NCBI RefSeq assembly: GCF_030295745.1 | Contig: NZ_AP027291.1 | Span: 992,001-1,056,000 of the forward strand | DNA: 64,000 nucleotides | Direction of reading: 5' to 3' | DNA from: Mycolicibacterium sp. TUM20985 | GTDB lineage: Bacteria > Actinomycetota > Actinomycetes > Mycobacteriales > Mycobacteriaceae | In this document: one piece after another, positions 26,692-35,922 of the stretch | Layout: each line of letters begins with the position of its first letter | How positions within the stretch are numbered: position 1 is the first letter of the stretch | Position numbers and translations under genes: made by a program | Notes under the pieces: generated by a model | Database searches by the model: none | The model's input: the letters and a program-made list of their open reading frames with translations, nothing else | Told to the model about the DNA's origin: nothing

Positions 26692-27884
26692 ATGCCCTGA
26701 GGGGTGCGCTCGGTGATGCGCGCCGCCACGCTGCGGCCAGCCACCGCCAGCGTCACCCTGGGGCGTTGCAGCACGTCATCGGGCACCGCGCCGTAAACCG
26801 TTCCCTGCCAATGGTATCGACCGTCGATGGGGTCGAGGTGTCCGATGAGCCGGACCCGCACCGAGCAGTCGGTCTCGCCGACGCGCATCATCGCGGGACC
26901 GTCGTAGGCATCCTCGGCCTGGTCGGCGCCATCGTCGTCGGGCGGCGCCGACGAGTCAGCCGGAAGGAAGTGCGTCCGGGTCCAGAGTCGGCGCGCGACC
27001 GGGCCCATCAACCCGACCTCGGTGAGGAAGGCGGCCAGCGGCGCGAACCCGAGCGCCTGGACGTCTCGACGGTGCGCACTGAGGCGTGCCACGCGACGAG
27101 CCTCGCGGGCATCGAGACCTGCGCGACGGTACTGCACCGGGTTGGTGAACAGGTGCCGGAAGAACAGGCCGCCGACCCCGTTGAGGTTCGCCACCCACAT
27201 CCGGTTGAGCCACGGCATCTCGGCGACCCGCTTCCGCGCCCCGTCCCGCGCGAACTGGATGTGCCTGGCTTCCTCCGTGACGTGAATGCGCATGAGCCGC
27301 TGCACCATTGGCTGCAGGTCCGGGTCGTCCATCATGTTGCGCTGCAACGAGTCGAAGATCTCCTCGCCGACCAGCGCGGCGACCCACAGCAGTGATCCCT
27401 TGAACGCCAGTGGGAGGCCGTTGATGATCATTCGCTGGGATCGGCGGGGTCGCACCGGCTTGGCACCCAGCTTGGCAATCGCCTTGCCGAACATCACCAT
27501 GTGGCGGGTCTCGTCGCCCATCTCCGTCAACGCGTAGTGAGTTGCGTTGGAGGTGGGGTCGGCGTGCATCAGATCGCGTAGCAGCGCCTGGTTGAGGATG
27601 TTCTCGAACCAGATGCCCGCCGACAGGGTGTTCACGAGTTCTTGCCGGGACAGTTCGATCTGCTGCGCTCGGGTCATCCCGTCCCACAACGGCGTTCCAT
27701 ACAGCGAGACCGATTTCGGCGGCAGGAAGAACTTGTCGGGATCCAGCGGCGCGTCCCAGTCGATGTCGACGACGGGTTCGTAGGACTTCCTGACTGATCC
27801 GCGGAGCAGGCGCTCGGAGAATTCCTCCCGGCTCGGGGCAGCGTTGCGACGGACGGCTTCGGGAGAGAGTGTCATCGTTGACAT
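26652..27884 (-). CDS. AurF-like diiron oxygenase domain protein
   Basis: A 410-residue protein whose residues 60-300 resemble the p-aminobenzoate N-oxygenase AurF diiron family: EMGDETRHMVMFG near 148-160 and EEARHIQFARD near 231-241 carry the two ExxxH-type iron ligand sets, with further Glu in LVGEEIFDS. The C-terminal 80 residues form an extra, beta-rich domain (RLIGHLDPIDGRYHWQG) that I do not recognise. Substrate unknown. Start taken as ATG 27884; ATG 27875 is equally possible. Divergent from cobF. Confidence 0.75.
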   Translation of the reverse strand: MSTMTLSPEAVRRNAAPSREEFSERLLRGSVRKSYEPVVDIDWDAPLDPDKFFLPPKSVSLYGTPLWDGMTRAQQIELSRQELVNTLSAGIWFENILNQALLRDLMHADPTSNATHYALTEMGDETRHMVMFGKAIAKLGAKPVRPRRSQRMIINGLPLAFKGSLLWVAALVGEEIFDSLQRNMMDDPDLQPMVQRLMRIHVTEEARHIQFARDGARKRVAEMPWLNRMWVANLNGVGGLFFRHLFTNPVQYRRAGLDAREARRVARLSAHRRDVQALGFAPLAAFLTEVGLMGPVARRLWTRTHFLPADSSAPPDDDGADQAEDAYDGPAMMRVGETDCSVRVRLIGHLDPIDGRYHWQGTVYGAVPDDVLQRPRVTLAVAGRSVAARITERTPQGIYGVVGVGTPPFG

Positions 27885-27978
27885 CCGATCGGCTGACGTA
27901 GTGCGTCGATATGGTGGGAAACCTAATGAGGCTTTGCTCGAGATGTCAATACCCCCGGTACCGGATACTGATGGTTCC

Positions 27979-28716
27979 GTGACGCGCCACGTCCACGTCA
28001 TCGGTATCGGCGCCGGCGATCCCGGCTACGTGACCGTCCAAGCCATCGAGGCGCTCAACGACGTCGACGTCTTCTTCGTCATGGACAAGGGCGAGACCAA
28101 GGACGACCTGGTGACGTTGCGCCGAGAGATCTGTCAGCGCTTCATCCGCGAACCCGGCTATCGCTTCGTGGAGCTGGCCGACCCGCAGCGGGCGCAGACG
28201 GGGGACTACGAGAAGCGCGTCGCCGACTGGCACGAGGCAAGGGCCGGGAGGTGGGCGCAGGGCCTGCTCGACGAGCTGGCCGACGACGGCGTGGGCGCGT
28301 TCCTCGCCTGGGGTGACCCGTCGCTCTACGACAGCACGTTGCGCATCCTCGACATGGTCGCCCAGCACGTCGAGTTCACCTACGACGTCATTCCCGGCGT
28401 CACCGCGATTCAGGCGCTCACGGCCCGGCACCGGATACCGCTCAACGAGGTTGGCGAGCCGGTGCTCATCACCACGGGCAGACGGCTGCGCGAACGGGGT
28501 CTGTCGGGTGCGTCGGTGGTGATGCTCGACGGTGACTGCGCCTTCCTCGGCTGTCCGCCGGAGACCCGCATCTGGTGGGGCGCCTATCTCGGCACCCCCG
28601 ACGAGATCCTCGCCGACGGCACGGTCGGCGAGGTGGGAGAGCGGATCGCCGCGACCCGGGCCGACGCGAGGCAGCGTCACGGCTGGATAATGGACACCTA
28701 TTTGTTGCGACCGTGA
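27979..28716 (+). CDS. cobF: Precorrin-6A synthase (deacetylating), CobF
   Basis: A 245-residue tetrapyrrole methylase. VHVIGIGAGDPGYVTVQA at 5-22 is the SAM-binding N-terminal motif, LAWGDPSLYDSTL near 103-115 the second, and VIPGVTAIQAL near 133-143 the third. CobF methylates C-1 and removes acetate in the aerobic cobalamin pathway. The chosen GTG 27979 gives a normal family N-terminus; ATG 27943 would add 12 residues. It is an orphan here, away from other cob genes. I recall that the tuberculosis complex lost cobF from exactly this locus (between Rv0943c and Rv0944) while M. canettii kept it. Confidence 0.9.
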   Translation: MTRHVHVIGIGAGDPGYVTVQAIEALNDVDVFFVMDKGETKDDLVTLRREICQRFIREPGYRFVELADPQRAQTGDYEKRVADWHEARAGRWAQGLLDELADDGVGAFLAWGDPSLYDSTLRILDMVAQHVEFTYDVIPGVTAIQALTARHRIPLNEVGEPVLITTGRRLRERGLSGASVVMLDGDCAFLGCPPETRIWWGAYLGTPDEILADGTVGEVGERIAATRADARQRHGWIMDTYLLRP

Positions 28717-28750
28717 TGACCGTTGACCGCGGGCATGGCAGGATCGCCGC

Positions 28751-29131
28751 GTGACCCAGTTTCTGTTGCGCGCCGGGCTCACCGGCTTGGCGCTGTGGGT
28801 CGTCACCAAGGTCGTCTCGGGCATTGAATTCGTCGGCGGTGACACCACCGTGGCGCGGGTCGGGATCATCTTCGTCGTGGCCCTGATCTTCGGTGTCGTC
28901 AACGCGATCATCAAACCGATCGTTCAGCTCATCTCGATCCCGCTGTACGTCCTCACCCTCGGCTTGATCCACGTCGTCATCAACGCGTTGATGTTGTGGA
29001 TCACGTCGTGGATCACCGAGCACACCACGCACTGGGGTCTGTACATCGACGACTTCTGGTGGACAGCCATCTGGGCGGCCATCGTGCTGTCGATCGTGAG
29101 TTGGCTGCTGTCGCTGGTGGTTCCGGACTGA
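28751..29131 (+). CDS. Four-helix membrane protein, phage-holin/Mycobact_4TM-like
   Basis: A 126-residue protein with four hydrophobic segments and the pattern VNAIIKPIVQLISIPLYVLTLGL, characteristic of the PF04020-type family often labelled phage holin family. No lytic gene is nearby, so a phage role is unlikely. Function unknown. GTG start 34 bp after cobF. Confidence 0.8.
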   Translation: MTQFLLRAGLTGLALWVVTKVVSGIEFVGGDTTVARVGIIFVVALIFGVVNAIIKPIVQLISIPLYVLTLGLIHVVINALMLWITSWITEHTTHWGLYIDDFWWTAIWAAIVLSIVSWLLSLVVPD

Positions 29132-29159
29132 GTTCGGCTCGGCAGAGCGACTCCCAAGC

Positions 29160-29276
29160 TTGACCGCCGAACCTCCGTCGGTGCCTGGTGCTGGTCAACG
29201 CGCCGCGGGCGTGCCCGCTGCCATCGCGAACGCCGTGTTCAATGCGACGGGCAAGCGCGTCACCGACCTGCCCATC
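29160..29276 (+). pseudogene. Decayed C-terminus of a xanthine/aldehyde dehydrogenase large subunit
   Basis: The frame contains AAGVPAAIANAVFNATGKRV then TDLPI at about 29205-29276. This strongly resembles the extreme C-terminus of molybdopterin-binding subunits of xanthine dehydrogenase-type enzymes (AIANAV.ATG.R...LP). No start or body of that gene is present; the preceding bases are the small membrane protein's tail and a short unrelated stretch. It looks like a remnant left by deletion, in the 176-bp gap before the glycosylase gene. Confidence 0.55.
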
Positions 29277-29307
29277 GGGGTTGGAGAATCTGCTCTAGCC
29301 TGGAAGC

Positions 29308-30204
29308 GTGCCGGAACTGCCCGAGGTCGAAGCCCTTGCCGACCATCTCCGCCGTCACGCCGTGGGTTTGACGGTGGGACGCGTCGACGTCGCCGCGCTG
29401 TCCGTCCTGAAGACGTTCGATCCGCCGCCCACCGCACTCCACGGCCAGCAGGTGACGGGCGCCAACCGGTGGGGAAAGTACCTGGGGCTGGAAGCCGGTG
29501 GGCTGCATCTGATCACCCACTTGTCCAGGGCGGGATGGCTGCGGTGGTCGGACAAGCTATCGGCGGTCCCGCTGCGGCCGGGGGGCAAGAGTCCCATCGC
29601 CTTACGCGTGCACCTGGGCAAGCCGGGCGACGGGCCCGGGCCTGAAGTCGCCGCCGGGGCGGCTCCGGGCTTCGATCTCACCGAGGCCGGCACCCAGAAG
29701 CGGCTCGCCGTGTGGCTCGTCGACGACCCGATGAAGGTGCCACAAATTGCGAGCCTCGGCCCAGACGCACTGTCGCTGGGCGCCGAGGACCTGGCTGCGG
29801 TGCTCAAGGGCAACGGCGGCCGCATCAAGACCGTCATCACCGACCAGCGCACGATCGCGGGAATCGGCAACGCCTACAGCGATGAGGTCCTGCACGTCGC
29901 GAAGATGTCGCCGTTCGCGACCGCGAGCAAGCTGAGCGACGCGCAGCTGACCGATCTGCATGACGCGATGACGTCCGTGCTCACCGACGCGGTTTCGCGG
30001 TCCGTCGGTCAGGGCGCCGCAACCCTCAAGGGCGAGAAGCGTTCTGGACTGCGGGTACATGCGCGGACCGGCCTCCCGTGCCCGGTGTGCGGCGATACCG
30101 TGCGAGAGATCTCCTTCGTCGACAAGTCATTCCAGTACTGCCCGACGTGTCAGACCGGCGGCAAGATCTTGGCTGACCGGCGAATGTCGAAGCTGCTCAA
30201 GTAG
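29308..30204 (+). CDS. Fpg/Nei-family DNA glycosylase (Rv0944-like)
   Basis: A 298-residue formamidopyrimidine/endonuclease VIII-type glycosylase. It begins (V)PELPEVEA, where Pro2 is the catalytic nucleophile and Glu3 its partner; the H2TH region is ITDQRTIAGIGNAYSDEVL near 175-193, and a zinc finger CPVC...CPTC lies near 259-280. It excises oxidised bases and cuts the abasic site. GTG 29308 places Pro2 correctly. In Mtb the Rv0944 product is annotated as a possible Fpg; this one keeps N-terminal catalytic residues. Confidence 0.92.
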   Translation: MPELPEVEALADHLRRHAVGLTVGRVDVAALSVLKTFDPPPTALHGQQVTGANRWGKYLGLEAGGLHLITHLSRAGWLRWSDKLSAVPLRPGGKSPIALRVHLGKPGDGPGPEVAAGAAPGFDLTEAGTQKRLAVWLVDDPMKVPQIASLGPDALSLGAEDLAAVLKGNGGRIKTVITDQRTIAGIGNAYSDEVLHVAKMSPFATASKLSDAQLTDLHDAMTSVLTDAVSRSVGQGAATLKGEKRSGLRVHARTGLPCPVCGDTVREISFVDKSFQYCPTCQTGGKILADRRMSKLLK

Positions 30205-30277
30205 TTTCGGCAATTCTGCTCGGCGTGGACGGTGCCGTGCTTGGCGCTAGGTGCGGTGCGCTGGTTAGGCTGCCGGC

Positions 30278-31030
30278 ATGACCCGCCAGAAGATCCTCAT
30301 CACCGGTGCCAGCTCGGGCCTCGGCGCCGGAATGGCCCGCCAGTTCGCCGCGAAGGGGCGCGACCTCGCGCTGTGCGCCCGCCGCACCGACAACCTCGAG
30401 GAGCTGCAGGCCGAGCTGACCGCCCGGTATCCCGGCATCACGGTGGCGGTCGCCGCGCTCGACGTGAACGACCACGAGGCCGTGCCCAAGGTGTTCGCCG
30501 AGCTGAGCGACGTACTGGGCGGCATCGACTGCGTCATCGTCAACGCGGGTATCGGCAAGGGTCACAAGCTGGGCGGCGGCAAGCTGTGGGCCAACAAGGC
30601 CACCATCGAGACGAACCTGGTGTCGGCCCTGGTGCAGATCGAGACGGCACTGGAGATGTTCACCGCGGCGGGCGCTGGACACTTGGTCCTAGTGTCGTCG
30701 GTGCTCGGCAACAAGGGAGTGCCCGGGGTCAAGGCCGCTTACGCCGCGAGCAAGGCGGGACTGACGTCACTCGGTGAGTCTCTGCGGGCGGAGTACCCGT
30801 CGTCGGGGCCCATCAGGATCACGGTGCTCGAGCCGGGATACATCGAGTCGGAGATGACGGCGAAGTCGAACACCACGACGCTCATGGTCGACAACGAGAC
30901 CGGCGTCAAGGCGATGGTCGACGCGATCGAAAAGGAGAAGGGACGCGCCGTCGTGCCAGGGTGGCCGTGGTGGCCGCTAGTCGAGGTGATGAAGGTGCTG
31001 CCGCCGCGGTTCACCAAATACTTTGCGTGA
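30278..31030 (+). CDS. Short-chain dehydrogenase/reductase (Rv0945-like)
   Basis: A 250-residue SDR: TGASSGLGAGMARQ near 9-22, NAGIGKG near 88-94, VSSVLGNKG with the catalytic Ser, and YAASKAG near 153-159 (Tyr, Lys). NAD(P)-dependent; substrate unknown. Residues near the C-terminus (WPWWPLVEVMKVLPP) are hydrophobic and may contact lipid. It is followed by a long palindromic repeat that separates it from convergent pgi. Confidence 0.9.
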   Translation: MTRQKILITGASSGLGAGMARQFAAKGRDLALCARRTDNLEELQAELTARYPGITVAVAALDVNDHEAVPKVFAELSDVLGGIDCVIVNAGIGKGHKLGGGKLWANKATIETNLVSALVQIETALEMFTAAGAGHLVLVSSVLGNKGVPGVKAAYAASKAGLTSLGESLRAEYPSSGPIRITVLEPGYIESEMTAKSNTTTLMVDNETGVKAMVDAIEKEKGRAVVPGWPWWPLVEVMKVLPPRFTKYFA

Positions 31031-31034
31031 CCGA

Positions 31035-31087
31035 GCGATTTCGGCGCGAAAACGTTCGCTGAGCGACGGTTTGCGCGCCGAAATCGC
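31035..31087. repeat. Palindromic repeat (copy 1), terminator-like, between SDR and pgi
   Basis: GCGATTTCGGCGCG (31035-31048) and CGCGCCGAAATCGC (31074-31087) form a perfect 14-bp stem. The 25-nt loop contains TCGCTGAGCGACGG, which can itself fold. A closely related element, with the same loop core, is at 62794-62848. Lying between two convergent genes, this copy probably ends transcription from both sides. Confidence 0.8.
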
Positions 31088-31095
31088 AAGGGGGG

Positions 31096-32763
31096 TCAGG
31101 CGCTGCGGCCCCGCTCCTCGCGATAGTGGCGCACCAGCGCGTCGGTCGAGCTGTCGGACTGCTCGGCGGGCGCGGCATCGTCTGTGAGCACCGGAAGTAG
31201 CGAATTCGCCTGCGTCTTACCGAGTTCCACGCCCCACTGGTCGAAGGAGTCGATACCCCAGATCACGCCCTCGGTGAAGACCTGATGTTCGTAGAGGGCG
31301 ATCAGCTGACCCACCACCGACGGTGTCAGCTTCGTCGCGAGAATCGACGTGCTGGGCCGGTTGCCGGGCATCACCTTGTGCGGAACCACGGACGCATCCG
31401 TGCCCTCGCCCGCTATCTCCTCCGCGGTCTTGCCGAACGCCAGCACCTTGGTCTGGGCGAAGAAGTTGCTCATCAGCAGGTCGTGCATGCTGCCGGTGCC
31501 GTCGCGGGTGGGCAGGTCGTCGGTGGGCTGGGAGAACCCGATGAAGTCCGCAGGAATCAACTTGGTGCCCTGGTGCAACAGCTGATAGAACGCGTGCTGG
31601 CCGTTGGTTCCTGGCTCGCCCCAATAGATTTCGCCGGTTCCTGAACTGACCGGAGATCCGTCGCGGCGGACCGACTTGCCGTTGGACTCCATGGTCAACT
31701 GCTGCAGATAGGCCGCGAACCGGGCGAGATCGTTCGAATAGGGCAGCACGGCGCGCGCCTGGGCGTCGAAGAAGTCGTTGTACCAGAGTCCGATGAGGCC
31801 AAGCAGCACAGGCGCATTGGCCTCCAACGGCGTGGTGCGGAAGTGCTCGTCGACGACGTGGAAACCGGCCAGGAACTCGGCGAACCGCTCCTTGCCGATC
31901 ACTGCCATCACCGACAGCCCGATCGCGGAGTCCACCGAGTAACGGCCCCCGACCCAGTCCCAGAAGCCGAACATGTTGGTTGTGTCGATGCCGAACCCGT
32001 CGACGAGCTTCTCGTTGGTCGAGACCGCGACGAAGTGCTGGGACACCGCCTCATCACCGAGCGCGTCGGTGAGCCAGCGCCGGGCGGCCGTGGCGTTGGT
32101 CAGCGTCTCCAACGTCGAGAACGTCTTGGACGCCACGATGAACAGGGTCGTGGCGGGGTCGAGTCCGTCGAGCTTGGCGACCAGGTCGGCCGGATCGACG
32201 TTGGACACGAACCGCGCCGTGATGCCCGCGTCGGCGTAGTGGCGCAGGGCCTGATACACCATCACCGGCCCCAAGTCCGAGCCGCCGATCCCAATGTTGA
32301 CGACGCATGTGATGCGCTCACCGGTGGCACCGGTCCACTCGCCGCTGCGCAGCCGGTCGGTGAAGTCACCCATCGCGTCCAGCACCTCGTGCACGTCCGC
32401 GACGACGTCCTGGCCGTCGACGGTCAACTCGGCGGCTCGGGGCAGCCGCAGCGCCGTGTGCAGCACCGCCCGGTCCTCCGAGGTGTTGATGTGCTCGCCG
32501 GCGAACATCGCGTCGCGGCGGCCCTCCAGATCGGCGGCGCGGGCCAGGTCGATGAGCAGCTGCAGCGTCTCCCGCGTGACGCGATGCTTGCTGTAGTCGA
32601 TGTACAGATCTCCGACCGTCAGCGTCAGTTCCCGACCCCGCAACGGGTCCTCGTCGAAGAACTCGCGAAGGTGCTTTCCGCCGATTTCCTGATGGTGGCG
32701 GAGCAATGCGTTCCACGCCGGAGTGGCGGTGATGTCAGGAATCTGGGCGGCTGGGGAAGACAT
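31096..32763 (-). CDS. pgi: Glucose-6-phosphate isomerase
   Basis: A full-length 555-residue [22 protein letters not shown] near 150-168 and the PGI signatures around [15 protein letters not shown] near 210-224 and [15 protein letters not shown] near 268-282 are intact, as is [12 protein letters not shown] near the C-terminus. It interconverts glucose 6-phosphate and fructose 6-phosphate, which also receives carbon from the polyol locus in this window. Position matches Rv0946c. Confidence 0.98.
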   Translation of the reverse strand: MSSPAAQIPDITATPAWNALLRHHQEIGGKHLREFFDEDPLRGRELTLTVGDLYIDYSKHRVTRETLQLLIDLARAADLEGRRDAMFAGEHINTSEDRAVLHTALRLPRAAELTVDGQDVVADVHEVLDAMGDFTDRLRSGEWTGATGERITCVVNIGIGGSDLGPVMVYQALRHYADAGITARFVSNVDPADLVAKLDGLDPATTLFIVASKTFSTLETLTNATAARRWLTDALGDEAVSQHFVAVSTNEKLVDGFGIDTTNMFGFWDWVGGRYSVDSAIGLSVMAVIGKERFAEFLAGFHVVDEHFRTTPLEANAPVLLGLIGLWYNDFFDAQARAVLPYSNDLARFAAYLQQLTMESNGKSVRRDGSPVSSGTGEIYWGEPGTNGQHAFYQLLHQGTKLIPADFIGFSQPTDDLPTRDGTGSMHDLLMSNFFAQTKVLAFGKTAEEIAGEGTDASVVPHKVMPGNRPSTSILATKLTPSVVGQLIALYEHQVFTEGVIWGIDSFDQWGVELGKTQANSLLPVLTDDAAPAEQSDSSTDALVRHYREERGRSA

Positions 32764-32812
32764 ATCTCGACCCTAGTGCGGCGGCGCTTTCGAAGGTGTA
32801 AATGATGGACGT

Positions 32813-34261
32813 ATGGACATCGAGAAGCTCCTGTCATCCGTCCCCACCGGATTGTGGATCGGTGGTGAAGAGCGCGAGGGTTCGTCGACCTTCGACGTGC
32901 TCAACCCCGCGACCGACGACGTGTTGATCGCCATCTCCGACGCGACGCCCGAGGACGGCATTGCCGCGCTGGACGCCGCCGCCGCCGTACAGGGCGAGTG
33001 GGCCGCCACGCCGCCACGCGAGCGCGGTGAGATCCTGCGGTCGGTGTTCGAGGCGATCACCGCCCGCGCCGAGGAATTCGCGACGCTGATGACCCTCGAG
33101 ATGGGCAAGGTTCTCGCCGAGAGCATGGGCGAGGTCAAGTACGGCGCCGAATTCTTCCGGTGGTTCGCCGAGGAGGCGGTGCGCATCGGCGGCCGCTACA
33201 CCAAGAGCCCAGCGGGAACCGGCCGCATCATCGTCACGAAGTCGGCTGTCGGCCCGTGCCTGGCCATCACGCCGTGGAACTTCCCGTTGGCGATGGGAAC
33301 CCGCAAGATCGGCCCCGCGATGGCGGCCGGCTGCACGATGATCATCAAGCCCGCCCAGGAGACGCCGCTGACCATGCTGCTGCTGGCCAAGCTGATGGAC
33401 GAAGCGGGCCTGCCCAAGGGCGTGTTGTCCATCCTGCCCACCAGCAAGCCCGGTGACCTGACCACGGCGCTCATCGACGACGGGCGGCTGCGCAAGCTGA
33501 CGTTCACGGGGTCGACGGGAGTGGGCAAGGCGCTGGCCAAGCAGAGCTCCGACAAGCTGCTTCGGCTGTCGCTCGAACTGGGCGGCAACGCGCCGTTCAT
33601 CGTCTTCGACGACGCCGACGTGGACGCCGCGGTCGACGGCGCCCTGTTGGCGAAGATGCGCAACGGCGGCGAAGCGTGCACGGCGTCGAACCGGTTCCAC
33701 GTGGCCAACGCCGTGCGCGCGGAGTTCACCGAGAAACTGGTCAAGCGGATGAGCGAGTTCAAGCTCGGCAACGGCCTCGACGACACCTCGACGCTGGGCC
33801 CGCTGGTGAACGCCAAGCAGGTCGCCACCGTCGAGGACCTGGTGTCCGACGCGGTCGCCAAGGGCGCGACCGTCGCGGTCGGTGGCGTCGCGCCGGACGG
33901 GCCCGGTCACTTCTACCCGGCGACCGTGCTCGACGACGTCCCCGCGTCGGCCCGCATCTTCAAGGAGGAGGTCTTCGGGCCCGTCGCGCCCGTCATCGGG
34001 TTCGACACCGAGGACGAGGGCATCGCCGCGGCCAACGACACCGAGTACGGCCTGGCGGCGTACATCTACACCCAGGGTCTGGACCGGGCGCTGAGGGTGG
34101 CCGAGGCGATCCAGGCGGGCATGGTCGGGGTCAACCGCGGCGTCATCTCCGACCCCGCTGCCCCGTTCGGCGGCGTCAAGGAATCCGGGTTCGGTCGCGA
34201 GGGCGGATCCGAGGGCATCGAGGAGTATCTCGACACGAAGTACATCGCGCTGACGAACTGA
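32813..34261 (+). CDS. NAD(P)-dependent succinate-semialdehyde-type aldehyde dehydrogenase
   Basis: A 482-residue aldehyde dehydrogenase: ITPWNFPLAMGTRKIGPA near 153-170, FTGSTGVGKAL near 230-240, catalytic Glu in LELGGNAP near 254-261 and catalytic Cys in GGEACTASNRF near 283-293. The C-terminal GGVKESGFGREGGSEGIEEY is typical of GabD-like enzymes, so succinate semialdehyde is the best guess. Divergent from pgi with 49 bp between starts. Confidence 0.88.
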   Translation: MDIEKLLSSVPTGLWIGGEEREGSSTFDVLNPATDDVLIAISDATPEDGIAALDAAAAVQGEWAATPPRERGEILRSVFEAITARAEEFATLMTLEMGKVLAESMGEVKYGAEFFRWFAEEAVRIGGRYTKSPAGTGRIIVTKSAVGPCLAITPWNFPLAMGTRKIGPAMAAGCTMIIKPAQETPLTMLLLAKLMDEAGLPKGVLSILPTSKPGDLTTALIDDGRLRKLTFTGSTGVGKALAKQSSDKLLRLSLELGGNAPFIVFDDADVDAAVDGALLAKMRNGGEACTASNRFHVANAVRAEFTEKLVKRMSEFKLGNGLDDTSTLGPLVNAKQVATVEDLVSDAVAKGATVAVGGVAPDGPGHFYPATVLDDVPASARIFKEEVFGPVAPVIGFDTEDEGIAAANDTEYGLAAYIYTQGLDRALRVAEAIQAGMVGVNRGVISDPAAPFGGVKESGFGREGGSEGIEEYLDTKYIALTN

Positions 34262-34298
34262 ACGTTCGAGGTCACTGCAACCTAGAAGCGAACCAGGG

Positions 34299-35042
34299 TC
34301 ACGCTCGTCGTGTTCTTCTCCAGTGTGCGAGCCGTTGCCGAAACACCGCCATGTGCGGGGCCCAGAAGTAGATCGGCAGCCGCTTCTTGAATTCCTCGTC
34401 GGCCACCTGGCTGAGCCCGGTCACGTCGTTGAAGTTCGCGATGACGAGGTCCATGTAGCGGATTGAGAGCGCCGGGTTGGAGAAGCAGCGGATGTTGAAA
34501 TCCCAATCGGCCCAGATCGGGTACCGCAGGTTGAAGGGACCGATCGTCGCGAACAATTCACGTCGGTAGAAGATCGCTTGGTGGCAGATGTTCTGATGAA
34601 ACTGCAGGCGGTCGAGGTCGAAGACGCCGGCGTAGCGCGATGAGTTCGATCGTAGGATCACGTCGCCGTACAGGAGGTCTACGCCCGAGCCCAGTTCGCC
34701 CATGAGATCGGCGACTTTGGCCAAGGTCTCCGGTGCGTACAGGGTGTCGTCGCCTCCCAGGAAGAAGGTCCACGCCCCCCTTGCCTTCGCAACGCCGTTG
34801 TTCATGGCGTCGTAGGCGCCCTCGTCAGATTCGGAGTGGATGACGAGGCGCCCATCGAAGGCGGCCACATATGAGTTTGCGATGTCGAGGGTCGCGTCCG
34901 ATGAGCCGCCGTCGATCATCAGCAACTCGAAGTCGCGGCAGCTCTGCGAACCAATACTGTCGAGGCACGCACGCAGGGTCGCCGCAACGTTGAGTGTCGG
35001 AACGATGATCGAGAACAACGGCGCTGCGGGCATCCGGGTCAT
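34299..35042 (-). CDS. Family 2 glycosyltransferase (Rv2957-like)
   Basis: A 247-residue GT-A glycosyltransferase: FSIIVPTLNVAATLRACLDS near 10-29, LMIDGGSSDAT near 40-50 and the metal-binding FFLGGDD near 92-98. The sequence closely resembles what I remember of Rv2957, a sugar transferase of the phenolic glycolipid pathway (FDLDRL, NICHQAIFYRR, WDFNIRCFSNPAL are shared). Start ATG overlaps the methyltransferase stop (TAATG). Codon use is less GC-biased than its neighbours. Acceptor unknown; a surface glycolipid is likely. Confidence 0.85.
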   Translation of the reverse strand: MTRMPAAPLFSIIVPTLNVAATLRACLDSIGSQSCRDFELLMIDGGSSDATLDIANSYVAAFDGRLVIHSESDEGAYDAMNNGVAKARGAWTFFLGGDDTLYAPETLAKVADLMGELGSGVDLLYGDVILRSNSSRYAGVFDLDRLQFHQNICHQAIFYRRELFATIGPFNLRYPIWADWDFNIRCFSNPALSIRYMDLVIANFNDVTGLSQVADEEFKKRLPIYFWAPHMAVFRQRLAHWRRTRRA

Positions 35043-35770
35043 TATCCTGCGCGGAAGAAGGTGCCGTCGGCTTGGAGTGTCCGACCGCTAGGTACGTCCA
35101 CGAAGCAGGGCGATAGTCCGGTCAGCGTGAAGCCCAACGAGTACGCGATGTCGAGTGCTTCGCGGATGAGCATGCCCCCTTCGTACAGCGGCAGAAACGA
35201 CAATTCGAGTTGAATGCCGACACAGCAATTTCTCACCGTCGAACTGCCGCCGGCTAGCACCTGTTTCTCGAACCCCTGAACATCTACCTTCAAGAAAGCG
35301 ACATCGGTCGGTCCGAGAAACTCCGCTGCGACCGAATCAAGTCGGTGCATTGGGACGACTTCGCTACCAATATAATTTGCTGCCGGACAGGCATCCTGAT
35401 GACTCTGCAGCATTGGCAATGCTGAGCTGCTCTCACCCGAGTTGCCTGCAACGTTGATTGAGATCGTGCCATCGGAGTCGCCTAGTGCGCAGCGTCGACT
35501 GTCCCACAGTGGATCGCCAGATGTCTTGCGCTCCAACACCGAAAACGGTTCCGGCAGCGGCTCGAAAGAGACAATGCGACCCCTGTATCCCGCGGCGCGA
35601 AGGCCGGCGCCGTATTGGCCACAGTTGGCACCGACATCGAAGATGACGTTTATCCGACTCGAAGTGAGTTGACTCATGAAATTGCGTTTCCAGACGAGTT
35701 CTGAATGGTAACGCGATACCTCGACGCCGGTGTGGCGCACGATGTCCCGAGCGCGGCGCGATAAATCCAC
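35042..35770 (-). CDS. FkbM-family SAM-dependent methyltransferase
   Basis: A 242-residue methyltransferase: FDVGANCGQYGAGLRAAG near 44-61 is the SAM-binding motif I, FEPLPEPFSVLERK near 69-82 motif II, and FLKVDVQGFE near 157-166 the FkbM signature. Such enzymes O-methylate sugars. Rv2956, next to Rv2957, is of the same family, supporting a joint role in making a methylated sugar on a cell-surface lipid. Start GTG 35770, without an obvious ribosome-binding site. A notably AT-richer gene than its surroundings, and the 152 bp upstream are AT-rich too with no gene. Confidence 0.85.
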   Translation of the reverse strand: MDLSRRARDIVRHTGVEVSRYHSELVWKRNFMSQLTSSRINVIFDVGANCGQYGAGLRAAGYRGRIVSFEPLPEPFSVLERKTSGDPLWDSRRCALGDSDGTISINVAGNSGESSSALPMLQSHQDACPAANYIGSEVVPMHRLDSVAAEFLGPTDVAFLKVDVQGFEKQVLAGGSSTVRNCCVGIQLELSFLPLYEGGMLIREALDIAYSLGFTLTGLSPCFVDVPSGRTLQADGTFFRAG

Positions 35771-35922
35771 CGCGTGAGACTAACAGGCAATAGCCGGCGA
35801 AATCGCTTTCTGCGGCAACGCACTATTGCGAGTTCAGCGATGATCTTGATGTCATATGAACCAAGCGCCTTTTGAGCGCGTCCATGTGATCGCCGGCAGG
35901 GGCGCGGCCAACCGCGGACCGG

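Noticed and set aside
28751..29131. Prophage holin
   Set aside because: Although family labels mention holin, no phage genes, endolysin or attachment sites are nearby; a chromosomal membrane protein is more likely.
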